64,000 nucleotides of DNA from a virus. The notes under the pieces are model-generated. The model made no database searches. It saw only the letters and a program-made list of their open reading frames with translations, and was not told the DNA's origin. A program made the translations under genes and the position numbers. The DNA is taken from positions 114,985-178,984 of IMG/VR virus record IMGVR_UViG_3300044712_002690, one strand, 5' to 3'. This document shows, piece after piece, positions 11,101 through 18,813 of this stretch. Position 1 is the stretch's first letter; every line of letters begins with the position of its first letter.

Positions 11101-12634
11101 TAGTAGTTAATTTTCTCCATGTATAATTTGAACCACTAACATTTGAAATGTAGTAAACAGGTATTCTGGCACCTACTACAATAGCATCACCAGAAGCTAA
11201 TCCTGTAACAGTAGAAACAGTAAATGAAGTTCCAGTTCCTCCTGCACTAATTGTAGTTGTACCTCTAACAGTAGTTGTATTACCTTGCATTACTGTTATA
11301 GCTTGGCCTGTAACTAACGTTCTACTTGTTGTAAATACTATAGTAGTTGTGTTTGTTCCAGTTGTAGCTAATGCAGTAAAGCCCAAAAATTGATTTACAG
11401 TTAGATTCCAATCTGTTGATGGTGTTGTTACTGTAGAAGATATTGATGCATCTGTATGTGCAATATTATTTAATATATCTTCGTCATAAAAAGCGCCACC
11501 AGAAATTTGAACTTGTGCTCTTCCAAAATTATTATCTGTGTTAGTTGAAAAAGCAGTTAATCCATTGTATTGACTAAAGAGTAAACCTGACTTATAGACA
11601 GCTCCTTGAGCATGATTACGAGCATGGTTAAAAATATCTCTACCAGCTGTATGCCTTTCTTCTCCTACCCAGGTAAAAGTAAGTGCATTTGCATTAAAAT
11701 ATGCGTCCCATAGCAACACATCAGGATCATAAATATTCCAAGCTTGTTGTGAAAGTGCTAAAACAGGAGAATCTGCATTTGTAGTTGATTGTGAAATATA
11801 AAAGAACCAAGTACCTTCCGCAGATGTTTCTGTCTTTGTGTATGCAGCTATATTTCCTGAAGTAACAGTAAACTTTTTACCATTGATGTAATAACTAAAT
11901 GAAGTGTTTGCACCTACAAATGAAATAGTAGCAGTAACATATCCAATAAGTGCTGGTTGTGAATAAGTAAATGCAACTTTAAATTTGCCTCTTTCGCTCC
12001 AGGGAATACCTGTAGCAAGTTTTGTATCTGAACCATATGTAACAAAATTTCTATTTAGATTTCCTATAGTAACATCAGCAAATGTAAGTTCTCCAGTACT
12101 AGTAAGATCCTGAGGTAAACTTACAGTCACATTGCTTCCGACTAAAACACCTGTACCACCAGAAACAATTAATCCTGTTGAACCAAGTAGATTTCCTTTA
12201 GAAAAACTAGGTTCACGTGAAGTATCAGTAGGATGTATATGATCTGATCTAGGAACATTACTTGAGGCCCCAATAGAAGCGGAGCCATTCATTTTTATAT
12301 TAGATACAGATGTTTCAAAGTTTTGATTAAATGCAGTACTTTTTGCACCACCAGTTATTGTATGTGTACCATTAAACTCTGCATACTGTCCAGATGTTCC
12401 TGAACCTGTAATTTGATTAACTACAGCACCTGTTATCTCACTCCATTGTGTATTACCAGTTCCGATTTTTTGATATAAAGTAGGATTACCAATTCCAGGC
12501 ACATAAATAAGTAATGATCCTACAGGTGCTATAAAACCAGATCCAGAAGTTGGGTCTGTGTCTGTATAAAGTATTCCAACAGTTTCGTTGATACTAAATC
12601 CGTGTTTACTATCAAATGCATTTGAATAGGACAT
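8120..12634 (-). CDS. largest tail fibre, LamG-like C-terminal module
   Basis: 1504 residues. The N-terminal 65 residues (DPTSGSGFIAPVGSLL, KIGTGNTQW) match the N-terminus of the 221-residue protein at 12644-13309, suggesting a shared virion-attachment domain. Two xRxDHxHPxDT repeats lie near 131 and 715. Two IEDSxDSYxKK linkers lie near 755 and 808. A LamG-like domain spans about 1008-1196, followed by a C-terminal domain shared with the 739-residue fibre. This is a modular host-binding fibre. Repeated modules at DNA level could allow recombination between fibre genes. Confidence 0.87.
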   Translation of the reverse strand: MSYSNAFDSKHGFSINETVGILYTDTDPTSGSGFIAPVGSLLIYVPGIGNPTLYQKIGTGNTQWSEITGAVVNQITGSGTSGQYAEFNGTHTITGGAKSTAFNQNFETSVSNIKMNGSASIGASSNVPRSDHIHPTDTSREPSFSKGNLLGSTGLIVSGGTGVLVGSNVTVSLPQDLTSTGELTFADVTIGNLNRNFVTYGSDTKLATGIPWSERGKFKVAFTYSQPALIGYVTATISFVGANTSFSYYINGKKFTVTSGNIAAYTKTETSAEGTWFFYISQSTTNADSPVLALSQQAWNIYDPDVLLWDAYFNANALTFTWVGEERHTAGRDIFNHARNHAQGAVYKSGLLFSQYNGLTAFSTNTDNNFGRAQVQISGGAFYDEDILNNIAHTDASISSTVTTPSTDWNLTVNQFLGFTALATTGTNTTTIVFTTSRTLVTGQAITVMQGNTTTVRGTTTISAGGTGTSFTVSTVTGLASGDAIVVGARIPVYYISNVSGSNYTWRKLTTTDFVGVSGGAAITAATIATATYQFNNAIAGGFSAMTANRYFPIYLCATNTTSEPVIAILGQGQSTSATLTTTLGEAAFQFANLVGLAGLSIQEVVPFYRLTFHYNTTAGFNQNRMRLVDATFLNVRVATVSGSVLGSPTTTISASMVNTDTTNFNGFFTTSQTTVQSALDRVDDYLQIEITDGNLQMDGAGWAGSLNTVTRGDHRHPSDTTKATDTAVFHKAISSELNALTLKVTPENNDILLIEDSNDSYNKKKILVSNFFSSTGDADAFHKSVSSEIVNLTNKNKLVETDVLLIEDSEDSYSKKLIYGFTLGITSQGVRFPQWAASTEYVAYSLVRYGEQLYIAYSTHTSGSDFEIDLPTYWSPIAIPCAPIKRQTVIYGKNTSNVPSILSTAAYTYGSGLTITLDNDFVEGLGGSTPFGITFAGGNSYNGPVDFVRYFPNYYGVGSLTEYATPFIYCDTTDELRPDYGDGTFNFNLYPPVYDQSYIGYKGQSICATFEGTNGATSYTDLMGNTAVFSAANCTISTAQFKSGSSSIRVAGTNGYVQLPVPYNLPSKWTIHFWWRLDSASGTQSLINASADVSLGITFATNRLTYYLSSDASTWNIANALAGYDTTYSNATWYHSAIVFDGTCYRFFIDGVLDQIASSALQIFTHQYFRLGYSGAGSVPATGYIDNFQFEPYARWTTTFTPPTDLTAPTVHWFDTIKYKMYEGNPTAGWTQKYRTFMGECQTGRVSTDGVITSTGTIIDVITPARVVHNNFYFQIASVGYYKAAAVATLTATTVPSGKWGLFGWEIGVDGTVHSKDAAGNAAGYASEALALAAVPAPTASHILFTYLTVMKSDGNFVGNTTALNAANVTCHITTATILATTVNSVTTYAYNGRYESAETACPAANTTVSFSHNLGTRKYFPTGYIINVSSEYGYFPGDKSPLTMTDGTSAVNVPVPTQLRRNTFLFKGGVNTSFSIQRLDANSYGNVTASKWNVQFTAERAF

Positions 12635-12643
12635 ATAAATACC

Positions 12644-13309
12644 TTAAAATGCTGTTGTCAATCTTGTTAATGAGTAGTCAATAATAGCAGAGCCTGTTAG
12701 TCTTAATCTAATTGTTCCACCGCTTATATCTACTGTAATATTTAAAGAAGAGATAGCTGTACCTAATGTATTTGCAGCAAATACTGTATAATCTAATAAT
12801 GAACCATCTGTAACTGCTATTACTTTTCTAGTAGAAATATTTGTAGGCGTGCTTGTTTGTCTGATTGTAACCATCCATTCAACACTATTAAGATCAGTAA
12901 CTGCAATAGTATCTGCTGTATATCCTGAACTTATATTTTTATTAGTTTCTTTCTTTTTATAAATTGCTACAGCATCTAATTTACCAATTGCAGCCCTTAA
13001 ATCATCACCATCACTAATTACAATCGAACTAGAGTAATCAGGAAGTTCACTACCAAGTGAAGTTTTTCCCATAAATGTATTTTGATAAGCATCATCTGTT
13101 GGAATACTTGACCCATCAGTAAATTTAGTCCAGGCAGTATCCCCAGTACCAGTTTTATGCCAAAGGTCACCATTTGATGTTTGTGCGTAGAGTGAACCTT
13201 TATTAGCTACAACACCCGTACTTGTAGTTGGATCAGTAGAGCCATATCTAACGATAACACTACCGTCGATACTTAATCCTAAGCCTACTCGAAATAATTC
13301 TAATGACAT
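12644..13309 (-). CDS. short tail-fibre / tip protein
   Basis: 221 residues. The first 65 residues resemble the N-terminus of the neighbouring 1504-residue fibre (DPTTSTGVVANKGSLY, KTGTGDTAW). The C-terminal 90 residues (VEWMVTIRQ, STRKVIAVTDGSLLDYTVFA) resemble the C-terminal part of the protein at 13311-13775. It looks like an attachment domain joined to a small beta-rich tip. Confidence 0.75.
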   Translation of the reverse strand: MSLELFRVGLGLSIDGSVIVRYGSTDPTTSTGVVANKGSLYAQTSNGDLWHKTGTGDTAWTKFTDGSSIPTDDAYQNTFMGKTSLGSELPDYSSSIVISDGDDLRAAIGKLDAVAIYKKKETNKNISSGYTADTIAVTDLNSVEWMVTIRQTSTPTNISTRKVIAVTDGSLLDYTVFAANTLGTAISSLNITVDISGGTIRLRLTGSAIIDYSLTRLTTAF

Positions 13310-13310
13310 A

Positions 13311-13775
13311 TTATACCAAGAACCTTCTGAATCTAATTAGTAATGTTGCTGCTTCATTATTTGTAACAGAAAGTTTTAACAATGTTTTTTCTAAAACGTG
13401 TGTTTCATCATTGTAAATATATTCTACAGATGCGGTTATATCATAATTTATTGTATCACCAACATACGCATAAGAAGAACCAGAAACTATTCCATTATTT
13501 TCCATAGCAATAAATTTCTGCATATTTTTTCTAGTATCAATAGTTCCTGTAATAAGCCATTCACAGAAATGTGTAACAGAAACATCAAGTGAACTGATAA
13601 CAACAGTTACACCTGCATTTATGCTAACAGAGACACCAGAGGATTCACTTCCTCCGGTACTTGTTCCAAAAACATAGTCTCTTATGCCTACAGCAACACC
13701 TGTAGCACAGTCATCCCATGTTTGTGCAGTGAACGCATATTGTAGTTGATCAATAAGTTCGTAGAAGTCGGACAT
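13311..13775 (-). CDS. small beta-rich tail tip protein
   Basis: 154 residues, first gene of the fibre transcript. Residues about 70-154 (CEWLITGTIDTRKNMQKFIAM, then alternating hydrophobic strands) resemble the C-terminal domain of the 221-residue protein that follows it. Probably a virion tip or baseplate component. The SD is AAAGGATAAC. Confidence 0.65.
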   Translation of the reverse strand: MSDFYELIDQLQYAFTAQTWDDCATGVAVGIRDYVFGTSTGGSESSGVSVSINAGVTVVISSLDVSVTHFCEWLITGTIDTRKNMQKFIAMENNGIVSGSSYAYVGDTINYDITASVEYIYNDETHVLEKTLLKLSVTNNEAATLLIRFRRFLV

Positions 13776-13870
13776 AGTTATCCTTTAAACAGTACTTGTG
13801 TGTACTTTATTCAATAATAGAAATTGTCATAGAGATTTTAATGATTATGGATAAATAAAAGAGAAGATTT

Positions 13871-14083
13871 TTAATCAGTTCTCCATTTACGAATTTTTAT
13901 CCAGCCAATACTTGTTTCCCAGTCAAAATGATAATGTAGATATCCTTCTTTTGATTCTAAACTCTTCTTCCAAAAAAATTGAGGTTTATTTATCATGATA
14001 CAAATTTGACTGTGATCTTCCTCATAATAAATTTCTCTGTAGATTGGCCAAATCCATAGAAACTGATAAGTTTTGCGTTCCAT
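13871..14083 (-). CDS. hypothetical protein, Trp-rich
   Basis: 70 residues, rich in aromatic residues (nine Trp). The SD is GGGGAGTTTA before ATG. It ends about 95 bases before the tail operon, and that gap holds no gene. No family is recognised. Confidence 0.65.
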   Translation of the reverse strand: MERKTYQFLWIWPIYREIYYEEDHSQICIMINKPQFFWKKSLESKEGYLHYHFDWETSIGWIKIRKWRTD

Positions 14084-14093
14084 TAAACTCCCC

Positions 14094-14501
14094 TTATTTG
14101 TTAATGTATATAATTATATCATTGTAATCATTTATATAATGAATATCAACATTATAAGAGCCATGGTCTCTTTTTTTATAACAATACGTATCTATTTTAA
14201 CACATTCGGGATCAATGTTCACAAAGTATTTAATAAATTGAATAGATGTAGATACACCGTTTCCAATATAAACCTCAAATATAGTTGTAGCTTTAAAACA
14301 AGGATATGACCAAGAATGAGAAACGTCAAACATTCTTGTCTCTTTAGGAAATATAATTATATGATTATCTCTAGAGGAGGAACAGTTTGCAGGATCAGAA
14401 AAAGTGATAGGTATTTCATCTTCTGTTTGATTTATAAACGAAAGTGTATGATTAGAGCAGCTAGTAATAAATAAACATAAAAAAAGAACGAACCGTTTCA
14501 C
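14094..14501 (-). CDS. putative lipoprotein
   Basis: 135 residues with an N-terminal lipoprotein signal: MKRF, a hydrophobic core, then ITSC with the lipidated Cys at about residue 15. The mature part contains several Cys (for example PANCSSS, SYPCFK, DPECVK) and aromatic strands. It is probably anchored on the outer face of a host membrane. The role is unknown; superinfection exclusion is one possibility. It abuts the metallophosphoesterase gene. Confidence 0.7.
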   Translation of the reverse strand: MKRFVLFLCLFITSCSNHTLSFINQTEDEIPITFSDPANCSSSRDNHIIIFPKETRMFDVSHSWSYPCFKATTIFEVYIGNGVSTSIQFIKYFVNIDPECVKIDTYCYKKRDHGSYNVDIHYINDYNDIIIYINK

Positions 14502-15161
14502 CTAAACCTCAATAATTTTCCACCAACAAGTAGAACCAGACATATTGAGCATTGTCCATTTTGTATTTAAATGTTGTCCTTTTTCTGTTGAATGGAAATG
14601 TCCAAAAAACCATTTACTTGGTTTATATCGATGTAATAAGTAGGATAGAGCTTTTTGAGTGGGATCATCAAATTTATCGTCATCATATCTTTTCTTATTT
14701 AATTTAAATTCATCTGGACAAGTATGACTGACAATGATATCAGCTCTATCTACGTTAGCTAAAATATAATCTAAATCAGTATTGTTTAAGGTTTCTTGTC
14801 TCCACCAAGTAATAAATTCTTGTCTTACAGCTTTGTCAATAGAGTCAGCCCCGCCTACAAATAATATTTTCTTTCCATTTACTTCAATAGAAGAACCAAT
14901 AGGACAATGATAAATATTTTGTTCAAGTAAAATAGGAGTCATACCTCTCCTACCTACTTGATCTATCATATCCCAATCCTCATGATTACCTGGAACAAGA
15001 TAAACAGGGCTGGCAGACTTAATTTTACCCATATAAGCTCTACCAGCCCAAAAGTACGCATTATCTCCTGCTTGGATAGTTATATCAGGTTTAGTTACAT
15101 TAATTAATGCATTAAGTTGACCAAACTCTTGATGTATATCTCCAGCAATAAGGATTTTCAT
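14502..15161 (-). CDS. calcineurin-like metallophosphoesterase
   Basis: 219 residues from the ATG at 15161 (MKILIAGDIHQEF). The metal-binding blocks are all visible: GDIH near 7-10, GDN near 38, GNHE near 60, the His of SHTCPDEF and GHFHS near the C-terminus. The family hydrolyses phosphodiesters or phosphomonoesters with two metal ions. The size fits a compact cytoplasmic enzyme; the substrate (nucleotide, RNA or phosphoprotein) is not evident. A longer in-frame start exists, but its extra residues overlap the small membrane-protein gene in another frame, and the ATGA overlap at 15158-15161 supports the shorter start. Confidence 0.88.
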   Translation of the reverse strand: MKILIAGDIHQEFGQLNALINVTKPDITIQAGDNAYFWAGRAYMGKIKSASPVYLVPGNHEDWDMIDQVGRRGMTPILLEQNIYHCPIGSSIEVNGKKILFVGGADSIDKAVRQEFITWWRQETLNNTDLDYILANVDRADIIVSHTCPDEFKLNKKRYDDDKFDDPTQKALSYLLHRYKPSKWFFGHFHSTEKGQHLNTKWTMLNMSGSTCWWKIIEV

Positions 15162-15241
15162 TTTAACAATACCATAAAAGCAGCAATTCCACAACATCCA
15201 CAAACAAATCCAATAAAGAAAGCTATAATTACATTTTTCAT
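15158..15241 (-). CDS. 27-residue membrane peptide
   Basis: The frame runs MKNVIIAFFIGFVCGCCGIA and ends in VLLK, a single hydrophobic helix. It overlaps the upstream nucleotidyltransferase stop and the downstream phosphoesterase start by 4 bases each (ATGA). AGGTAGG precedes its ATG. Both junctions look translationally coupled, so it is likely a real gene. Confidence 0.65.
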   Translation of the reverse strand: MKNVIIAFFIGFVCGCCGIAAFMVLLK

Positions 15242-16026
15242 AAACCAAACCTACCTTTAAGAATAGTTATGCATAGCTCATTTATTTCATTTAGGTTCGG
15301 TTCATCTGGTAAACTTGATTTATTCTTTTCTATTTCAGCTAATTTAATTAATTTATCTGCTTCTGCTTGTATTTGTTCTAAAGACCATTCTCCTTTTTTA
15401 ATACTAAGAAGTTCGTCAGCATCTATTCCTTTTCTATTTACATGAAACGTTTGATCTTTTAAAAACTCTATTCCCATGCGAAGAATACGTATTCCATGAG
15501 CACCATTTTTAGTATCGAAACCAAATTTATCTACAAGTGCTTTTCTCTTTTCACCCATATAGCCTTCGCACTTAAAATGGGTCATACGTTTTAATTGACC
15601 ATATGCGTATCCAATGAACGAAGGATAAACTCTTTTTGAAACAAATAAATCTCTGTTATCAACAAGTATTTGTCCTTCTTTCGTTTTCTTAAGGAACATG
15701 TCTTCATCAAGCCAAAGCATAGATAGAACATTTGGATTATTTTTTATTAAAAGATCTACAAACTTTAAAAATTCGTATGTAACAATATCCCATTCGTTTG
15801 TAGGGGAGGGATTAATTTCTTTAGTACCCTTAGAACCAAATTCATTTAATCCAAAATAATGATCAATACATGGAATAACAATAGCCATAGCATCTTTATC
15901 ATCTATTGAATTTGGATCTGTGTTAGGAATATACATTCCATGTGCAATAGATCCACGGTATCCAATAAGAATACTATCCTTCTCTAAATAAGGATGTTGG
16001 CTCAGAATAGTATTTGTTATACTCAT
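15238..16026 (-). CDS. RlaP-type nucleotidyltransferase (polymerase beta fold)
   Basis: 262 residues. The nucleotidyltransferase signature is visible at the N-terminus: GSIAHG (about 25-30) followed by the metal-binding acidic set DDKD (42-45). A helical C-terminal part (about 110-262) resembles the YcgL/RlaP family (predicted nucleotidyltransferase, PF10127). RlaP-like proteins occur in RNA-repair gene sets, and an RtcB ligase is encoded elsewhere in this window (58357-59496). Transfer of a nucleotide to RNA or another acceptor is the family expectation. The acceptor is unknown. Confidence 0.8.
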   Translation of the reverse strand: MSITNTILSQHPYLEKDSILIGYRGSIAHGMYIPNTDPNSIDDKDAMAIVIPCIDHYFGLNEFGSKGTKEINPSPTNEWDIVTYEFLKFVDLLIKNNPNVLSMLWLDEDMFLKKTKEGQILVDNRDLFVSKRVYPSFIGYAYGQLKRMTHFKCEGYMGEKRKALVDKFGFDTKNGAHGIRILRMGIEFLKDQTFHVNRKGIDADELLSIKKGEWSLEQIQAEADKLIKLAEIEKNKSSLPDEPNLNEINELCITILKGRFGL

Positions 16027-17183
16027 TTTTTATCTTTTGTTTTTGTAGATTGAATATCTTTTACATCTTCATATTTTACTGCATTAGTAGTAGAATCATA
16101 TTTAAAGTAATTAGGTATACTTGTAGAAGTAACTGCAGTAGTCCATGATCTAACTGCATAAGCTAGTACTAACATATCTTTAGGATCGTACTGTGGTCTT
16201 ACACCGTAATATATAACTATAGGTTCTTCTTGTTTCCAAGGCTGTACAGCATATACTGTTATAGTATGATCATTAGGGCTAAAAGGAGAAGAACCTTTGT
16301 CTGGTTCAATATAAGGTATATACTTTGCAATGTATTTATTATTAGTATGATCTTTGCAACATTTAAATTGACAGAATCTATAATTTTGGAATTTGTTTTC
16401 CCAAATAAACCTGAGACCCTTTTCTAGAATATTTCCTTGACTAACTTCTTTAATATCTCCTTGCCAAGATCTCATTGATAGACAAGGAACAATAGACCCA
16501 TCACTTAATATACCAAGAGATCTAGTCCCAGCAGGACATGCATTAGCATTCATATTATCAGCAATAACAATTTTAATCCCCTGTTTAATAGCTTCATCTA
16601 TTTTTTGAGCAAGGAAATTAAATGCATCATTATTGTTATAGATTGCTCTAATATCTTTAGGGTCATTAAAAATTGTATATTGTATTTGCCATGACAAATT
16701 ATGTTTGTTTACAAATTGTTTAATCTTCTCAAAATCAAAAATATTGTTGATGTTAAAGTTAGTTATTGCTACAAGCTTCCCACTAAAAAATTTAAACTGC
16801 TCTATTTTCCATTCTTCCATAAGTTCAATATCTGATGGATGATTAATTGAGATACCTATATAATCATAATGATTAAGGATTCCAATTTCTGTTCCACTTT
16901 TAATTGATTTAGGATTAACAATAATTTTACAACACGTTCCCACTTTTTTTAATGTTGTAACAATATACTTATGCAGAGTAATAGAAAGCAGAAGGGGGTC
17001 GCCTCCGCTAATATCAATTTCCTTTGGAGGGAATTCAGCAATTTGATCTGCAATTTGTTTAATCTTATGTTCATCTATTGGTTCATTCCAACCCTCTTTA
17101 GAACCACAATAGCTACAATGATTCCTACAAGCACCTGTTACTTCCCAGATTACTTCTTGTAGTTGGATATATGGATATTGCAT
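16023..17183 (-). CDS. radical SAM enzyme with repeated C-terminal tail
   Basis: 386 residues. The 4Fe-4S radical SAM cluster motif CxxxCxxC is at Cys19, Cys23 and Cys26, followed by the SAM-binding GGDP at about 60-63. A second Cys-rich region (ACPAGTRSLGILSDGSIVPC, then CQFKCCKDH) around 220-290 resembles the SPASM/twitch auxiliary-cluster region of peptide-modifying maturases. Residues about 307-351 contain three spaced copies of a short motif: VYAVQPW, YYGVRPQ and AYAVRSW. This tail is not part of the usual fold and looks like a fused substrate peptide. Overlaps the nucleotidyltransferase start by 4 bases. Assignment to radical SAM is firm; substrate is inferred. Confidence 0.85.
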   Translation of the reverse strand: MQYPYIQLQEVIWEVTGACRNHCSYCGSKEGWNEPIDEHKIKQIADQIAEFPPKEIDISGGDPLLLSITLHKYIVTTLKKVGTCCKIIVNPKSIKSGTEIGILNHYDYIGISINHPSDIELMEEWKIEQFKFFSGKLVAITNFNINNIFDFEKIKQFVNKHNLSWQIQYTIFNDPKDIRAIYNNNDAFNFLAQKIDEAIKQGIKIVIADNMNANACPAGTRSLGILSDGSIVPCLSMRSWQGDIKEVSQGNILEKGLRFIWENKFQNYRFCQFKCCKDHTNNKYIAKYIPYIEPDKGSSPFSPNDHTITVYAVQPWKQEEPIVIYYGVRPQYDPKDMLVLAYAVRSWTTAVTSTSIPNYFKYDSTTNAVKYEDVKDIQSTKTKDKK

Positions 17184-17185
17184 AC

Positions 17186-17347
17186 TTATTCCTCTTTATT
17201 TGTATCTTTAGTAACATCATCAATAGATTTATCTAATGACTTTTTTATAACTTCTTTAAAACAGGTATCAGAACAATACCACCAACCAGCAAAGGTAAAT
17301 TTTAAGTTTTCTTTTGATCCACAATTTCTACACACTTTTTTACTCAT
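17186..17347 (-). CDS. small zinc-ribbon protein
   Basis: 53 residues from MSKKVCRNCG. CxxC at the start and CSDTC further on form a four-Cys zinc site. The start at 17347 is chosen because GAGGAG in the end of the upstream gene is an ideal SD. A longer frame begins only at a non-ATG codon. Acidic C-terminus. Confidence 0.75.
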   Translation of the reverse strand: MSKKVCRNCGSKENLKFTFAGWWYCSDTCFKEVIKKSLDKSIDDVTKDTNKEE

Positions 17348-17705
17348 CTTTAATCTCCTCAATCCATTCAAGCTCACCATTAGTAAATCTAGCTTTGAAT
17401 TCTATTTCTGAATTATAAAAAATTATATCGCCATGGTAATTAGTATCTTTTAAACCAAGAACAACTCTTTTAATACTTCCTGCTATTCTACATACAGGTC
17501 TTTCATTCCATTCAGGTTTACCGTAGTAATATCTTTCCTCTTCAGGAATAGATATAAATTTAGCATTCTCTATTAATAGTCTTCCTTCTTGTGTAATAAT
17601 ATAATGATCTACTGCAGGATCAAAAGACTTAGTTTGAAATTCTTTATCAGAATAATCAATTTCATTGATAGGAATTCTAACTTGTATTGTATCAAATAGG
17701 CCCAT
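17340..17705 (-). CDS. conserved-looking hypothetical protein (MGLFDTI type)
   Basis: 121 residues, no membrane segment, mixed alpha/beta pattern. The opening MGLFDTIQV is seen in several phage hypothetical proteins; a related opening (FGTIQVP) occurs inside the protein at 18395-18802, so the two may be distant relatives. Its ATG shares one base with the upstream gene's TAA. No function is assigned. Confidence 0.7.
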   Translation of the reverse strand: MGLFDTIQVRIPINEIDYSDKEFQTKSFDPAVDHYIITQEGRLLIENAKFISIPEEERYYYGKPEWNERPVCRIAGSIKRVVLGLKDTNYHGDIIFYNSEIEFKARFTNGELEWIEEIKDE

Positions 17706-17881
17706 TAACTTTCCTCAAATACTTTAATCATAGAATTTATCTTTTTAAGAATAGCAGCAGTGTGTTTAATTTTTTCTGGTGAAGCAGTTCTAAGAAGTAA
17801 TGATTTATACTTTCTTAATAGTTTTACATTATCCTTTGCTACTCTTTCCCAATCTAGATCTTTTTCTCTAAAACTTCCCAT
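17705..17881 (-). CDS. 58-residue helical protein
   Basis: Found by translating the gap. Lys-rich and helical (VKLLRKYKSLLLRT, AAILKKINSMIKV). The ATG at 17881 overlaps the upstream TAA by one base and its TAA overlaps the next ATG by one base, the coupling style of this genome. Unknown function. Confidence 0.65.
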   Translation of the reverse strand: MGSFREKDLDWERVAKDNVKLLRKYKSLLLRTASPEKIKHTAAILKKINSMIKVFEES

Positions 17882-18192
17882 TACATATCACTCCCACAAT
17901 AAGTACATTTATCAATCTGACTAGGAGCACCACAATGATCACATTGTTTCTTTTTCTTTATATGTGTTTCAGTAGTATTAGTATATTTAAGAGCTTTTGC
18001 TAGTTTTTCTTGATTAGTTTCTCTACCATAATTAATCCATTCCCAATCAGAAACATAAATCATTCCAGAACTCGTTAACATATAATTAGCGCGTTTATAC
18101 TCTCCAACTTCTACTTTTGGAAAAACCATTTCAGTAAGTTTAATAGGATCTATCTTTTTTTTCTTACTAAAGAAGGGAATGGATAAAGTCAT
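17881..18192 (-). CDS. hypothetical protein with C-terminal zinc ribbon
   Basis: 103 residues. The C-terminal 20 residues hold CDHCG and CTYCG, a compact double-CxxC zinc ribbon. The N-terminal part is a mixed, basic domain with an aromatic patch (YVSDWEWINYG). Probably nucleic-acid or protein binding. Family not recognised. Confidence 0.7.
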   Translation of the reverse strand: MTLSIPFFSKKKKIDPIKLTEMVFPKVEVGEYKRANYMLTSSGMIYVSDWEWINYGRETNQEKLAKALKYTNTTETHIKKKKQCDHCGAPSQIDKCTYCGSDM

Positions 18193-18203
18193 TGTAGTTT
18201 TTC

Positions 18204-18398
18204 CTATTTAATTTTCTTTCTTGTAACTTTACCTGTACTATCAATAGAAACTCTAGTAATTTTAATTCCTTCTACTTCTTCGCCCTTAGCATGTTTAAGA
18301 GCTTGATTTAGTACTTCCATAACATCTTCATAGACATTAACTTTATCTTTGAGTTTCTTTTTAACTTCTTTCATCATCTTGCCTTCTTTCTTTTTCAT
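18204..18398 (-). CDS. hypothetical basic protein
   Basis: 64 residues, very Lys-rich (MKKKEGKMMKEVKKKLKDK). A second ATG nine bases further in would also be in frame. Overlaps the upstream gene end by 4 bases. Unknown function. Confidence 0.65.
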   Translation of the reverse strand: MKKKEGKMMKEVKKKLKDKVNVYEDVMEVLNQALKHAKGEEVEGIKITRVSIDSTGKVTRKKIK

Positions 18399-18802
18399 AT
18401 ATTCCTCACTTTTGGTTCACCGTTTTCATCTAAAGGAATATGACCATCCTCTATAGCATATTGAATAATACTAGCAGTATATTTATTTTCAGTATTTACA
18501 TAAATGTGTGCACTTTTGATATATCCAAAAGGTTCATCATTTTCGTCTCTAATACATAACTGATTAGAAGTAGCCATTTCAGGTTGTTCATGATTACAGG
18601 ATTTTTTTCCACATTCAGGACAAATAGTAAAAATATGAACTAATTTTCCTTTTGTTGTTGTGCAGTACATATCTAATTTAGATATTGGTACTTGAATTGT
18701 ACCAAATATTTCATCAGGTATACTACTATCAAAAGGACCTAGATTAAGAGAAAGAATATTTTTATCAGTAATAGTACAAGATTTATCTGAAACTATTTCC
18801 AT
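18395..18802 (-). CDS. hypothetical protein with Cys pair
   Basis: 135 residues. A CPECGKKSCNHE stretch in the middle suggests zinc binding. The surrounding sequence is strand-rich and includes FGTIQVPISKLD, reminiscent of the opening of the protein at 17340-17705. Function unknown. Confidence 0.65.
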   Translation of the reverse strand: MEIVSDKSCTITDKNILSLNLGPFDSSIPDEIFGTIQVPISKLDMYCTTTKGKLVHIFTICPECGKKSCNHEQPEMATSNQLCIRDENDEPFGYIKSAHIYVNTENKYTASIIQYAIEDGHIPLDENGEPKVRNI

Positions 18803-18813
18803 TTCATTTTACC

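Noticed and set aside
14502-15248. Longer form of the metallophosphoesterase
   Set aside because: Its extra N-terminus overlaps a coupled membrane peptide in another frame, and the GDIH motif is expected near the start of the protein.
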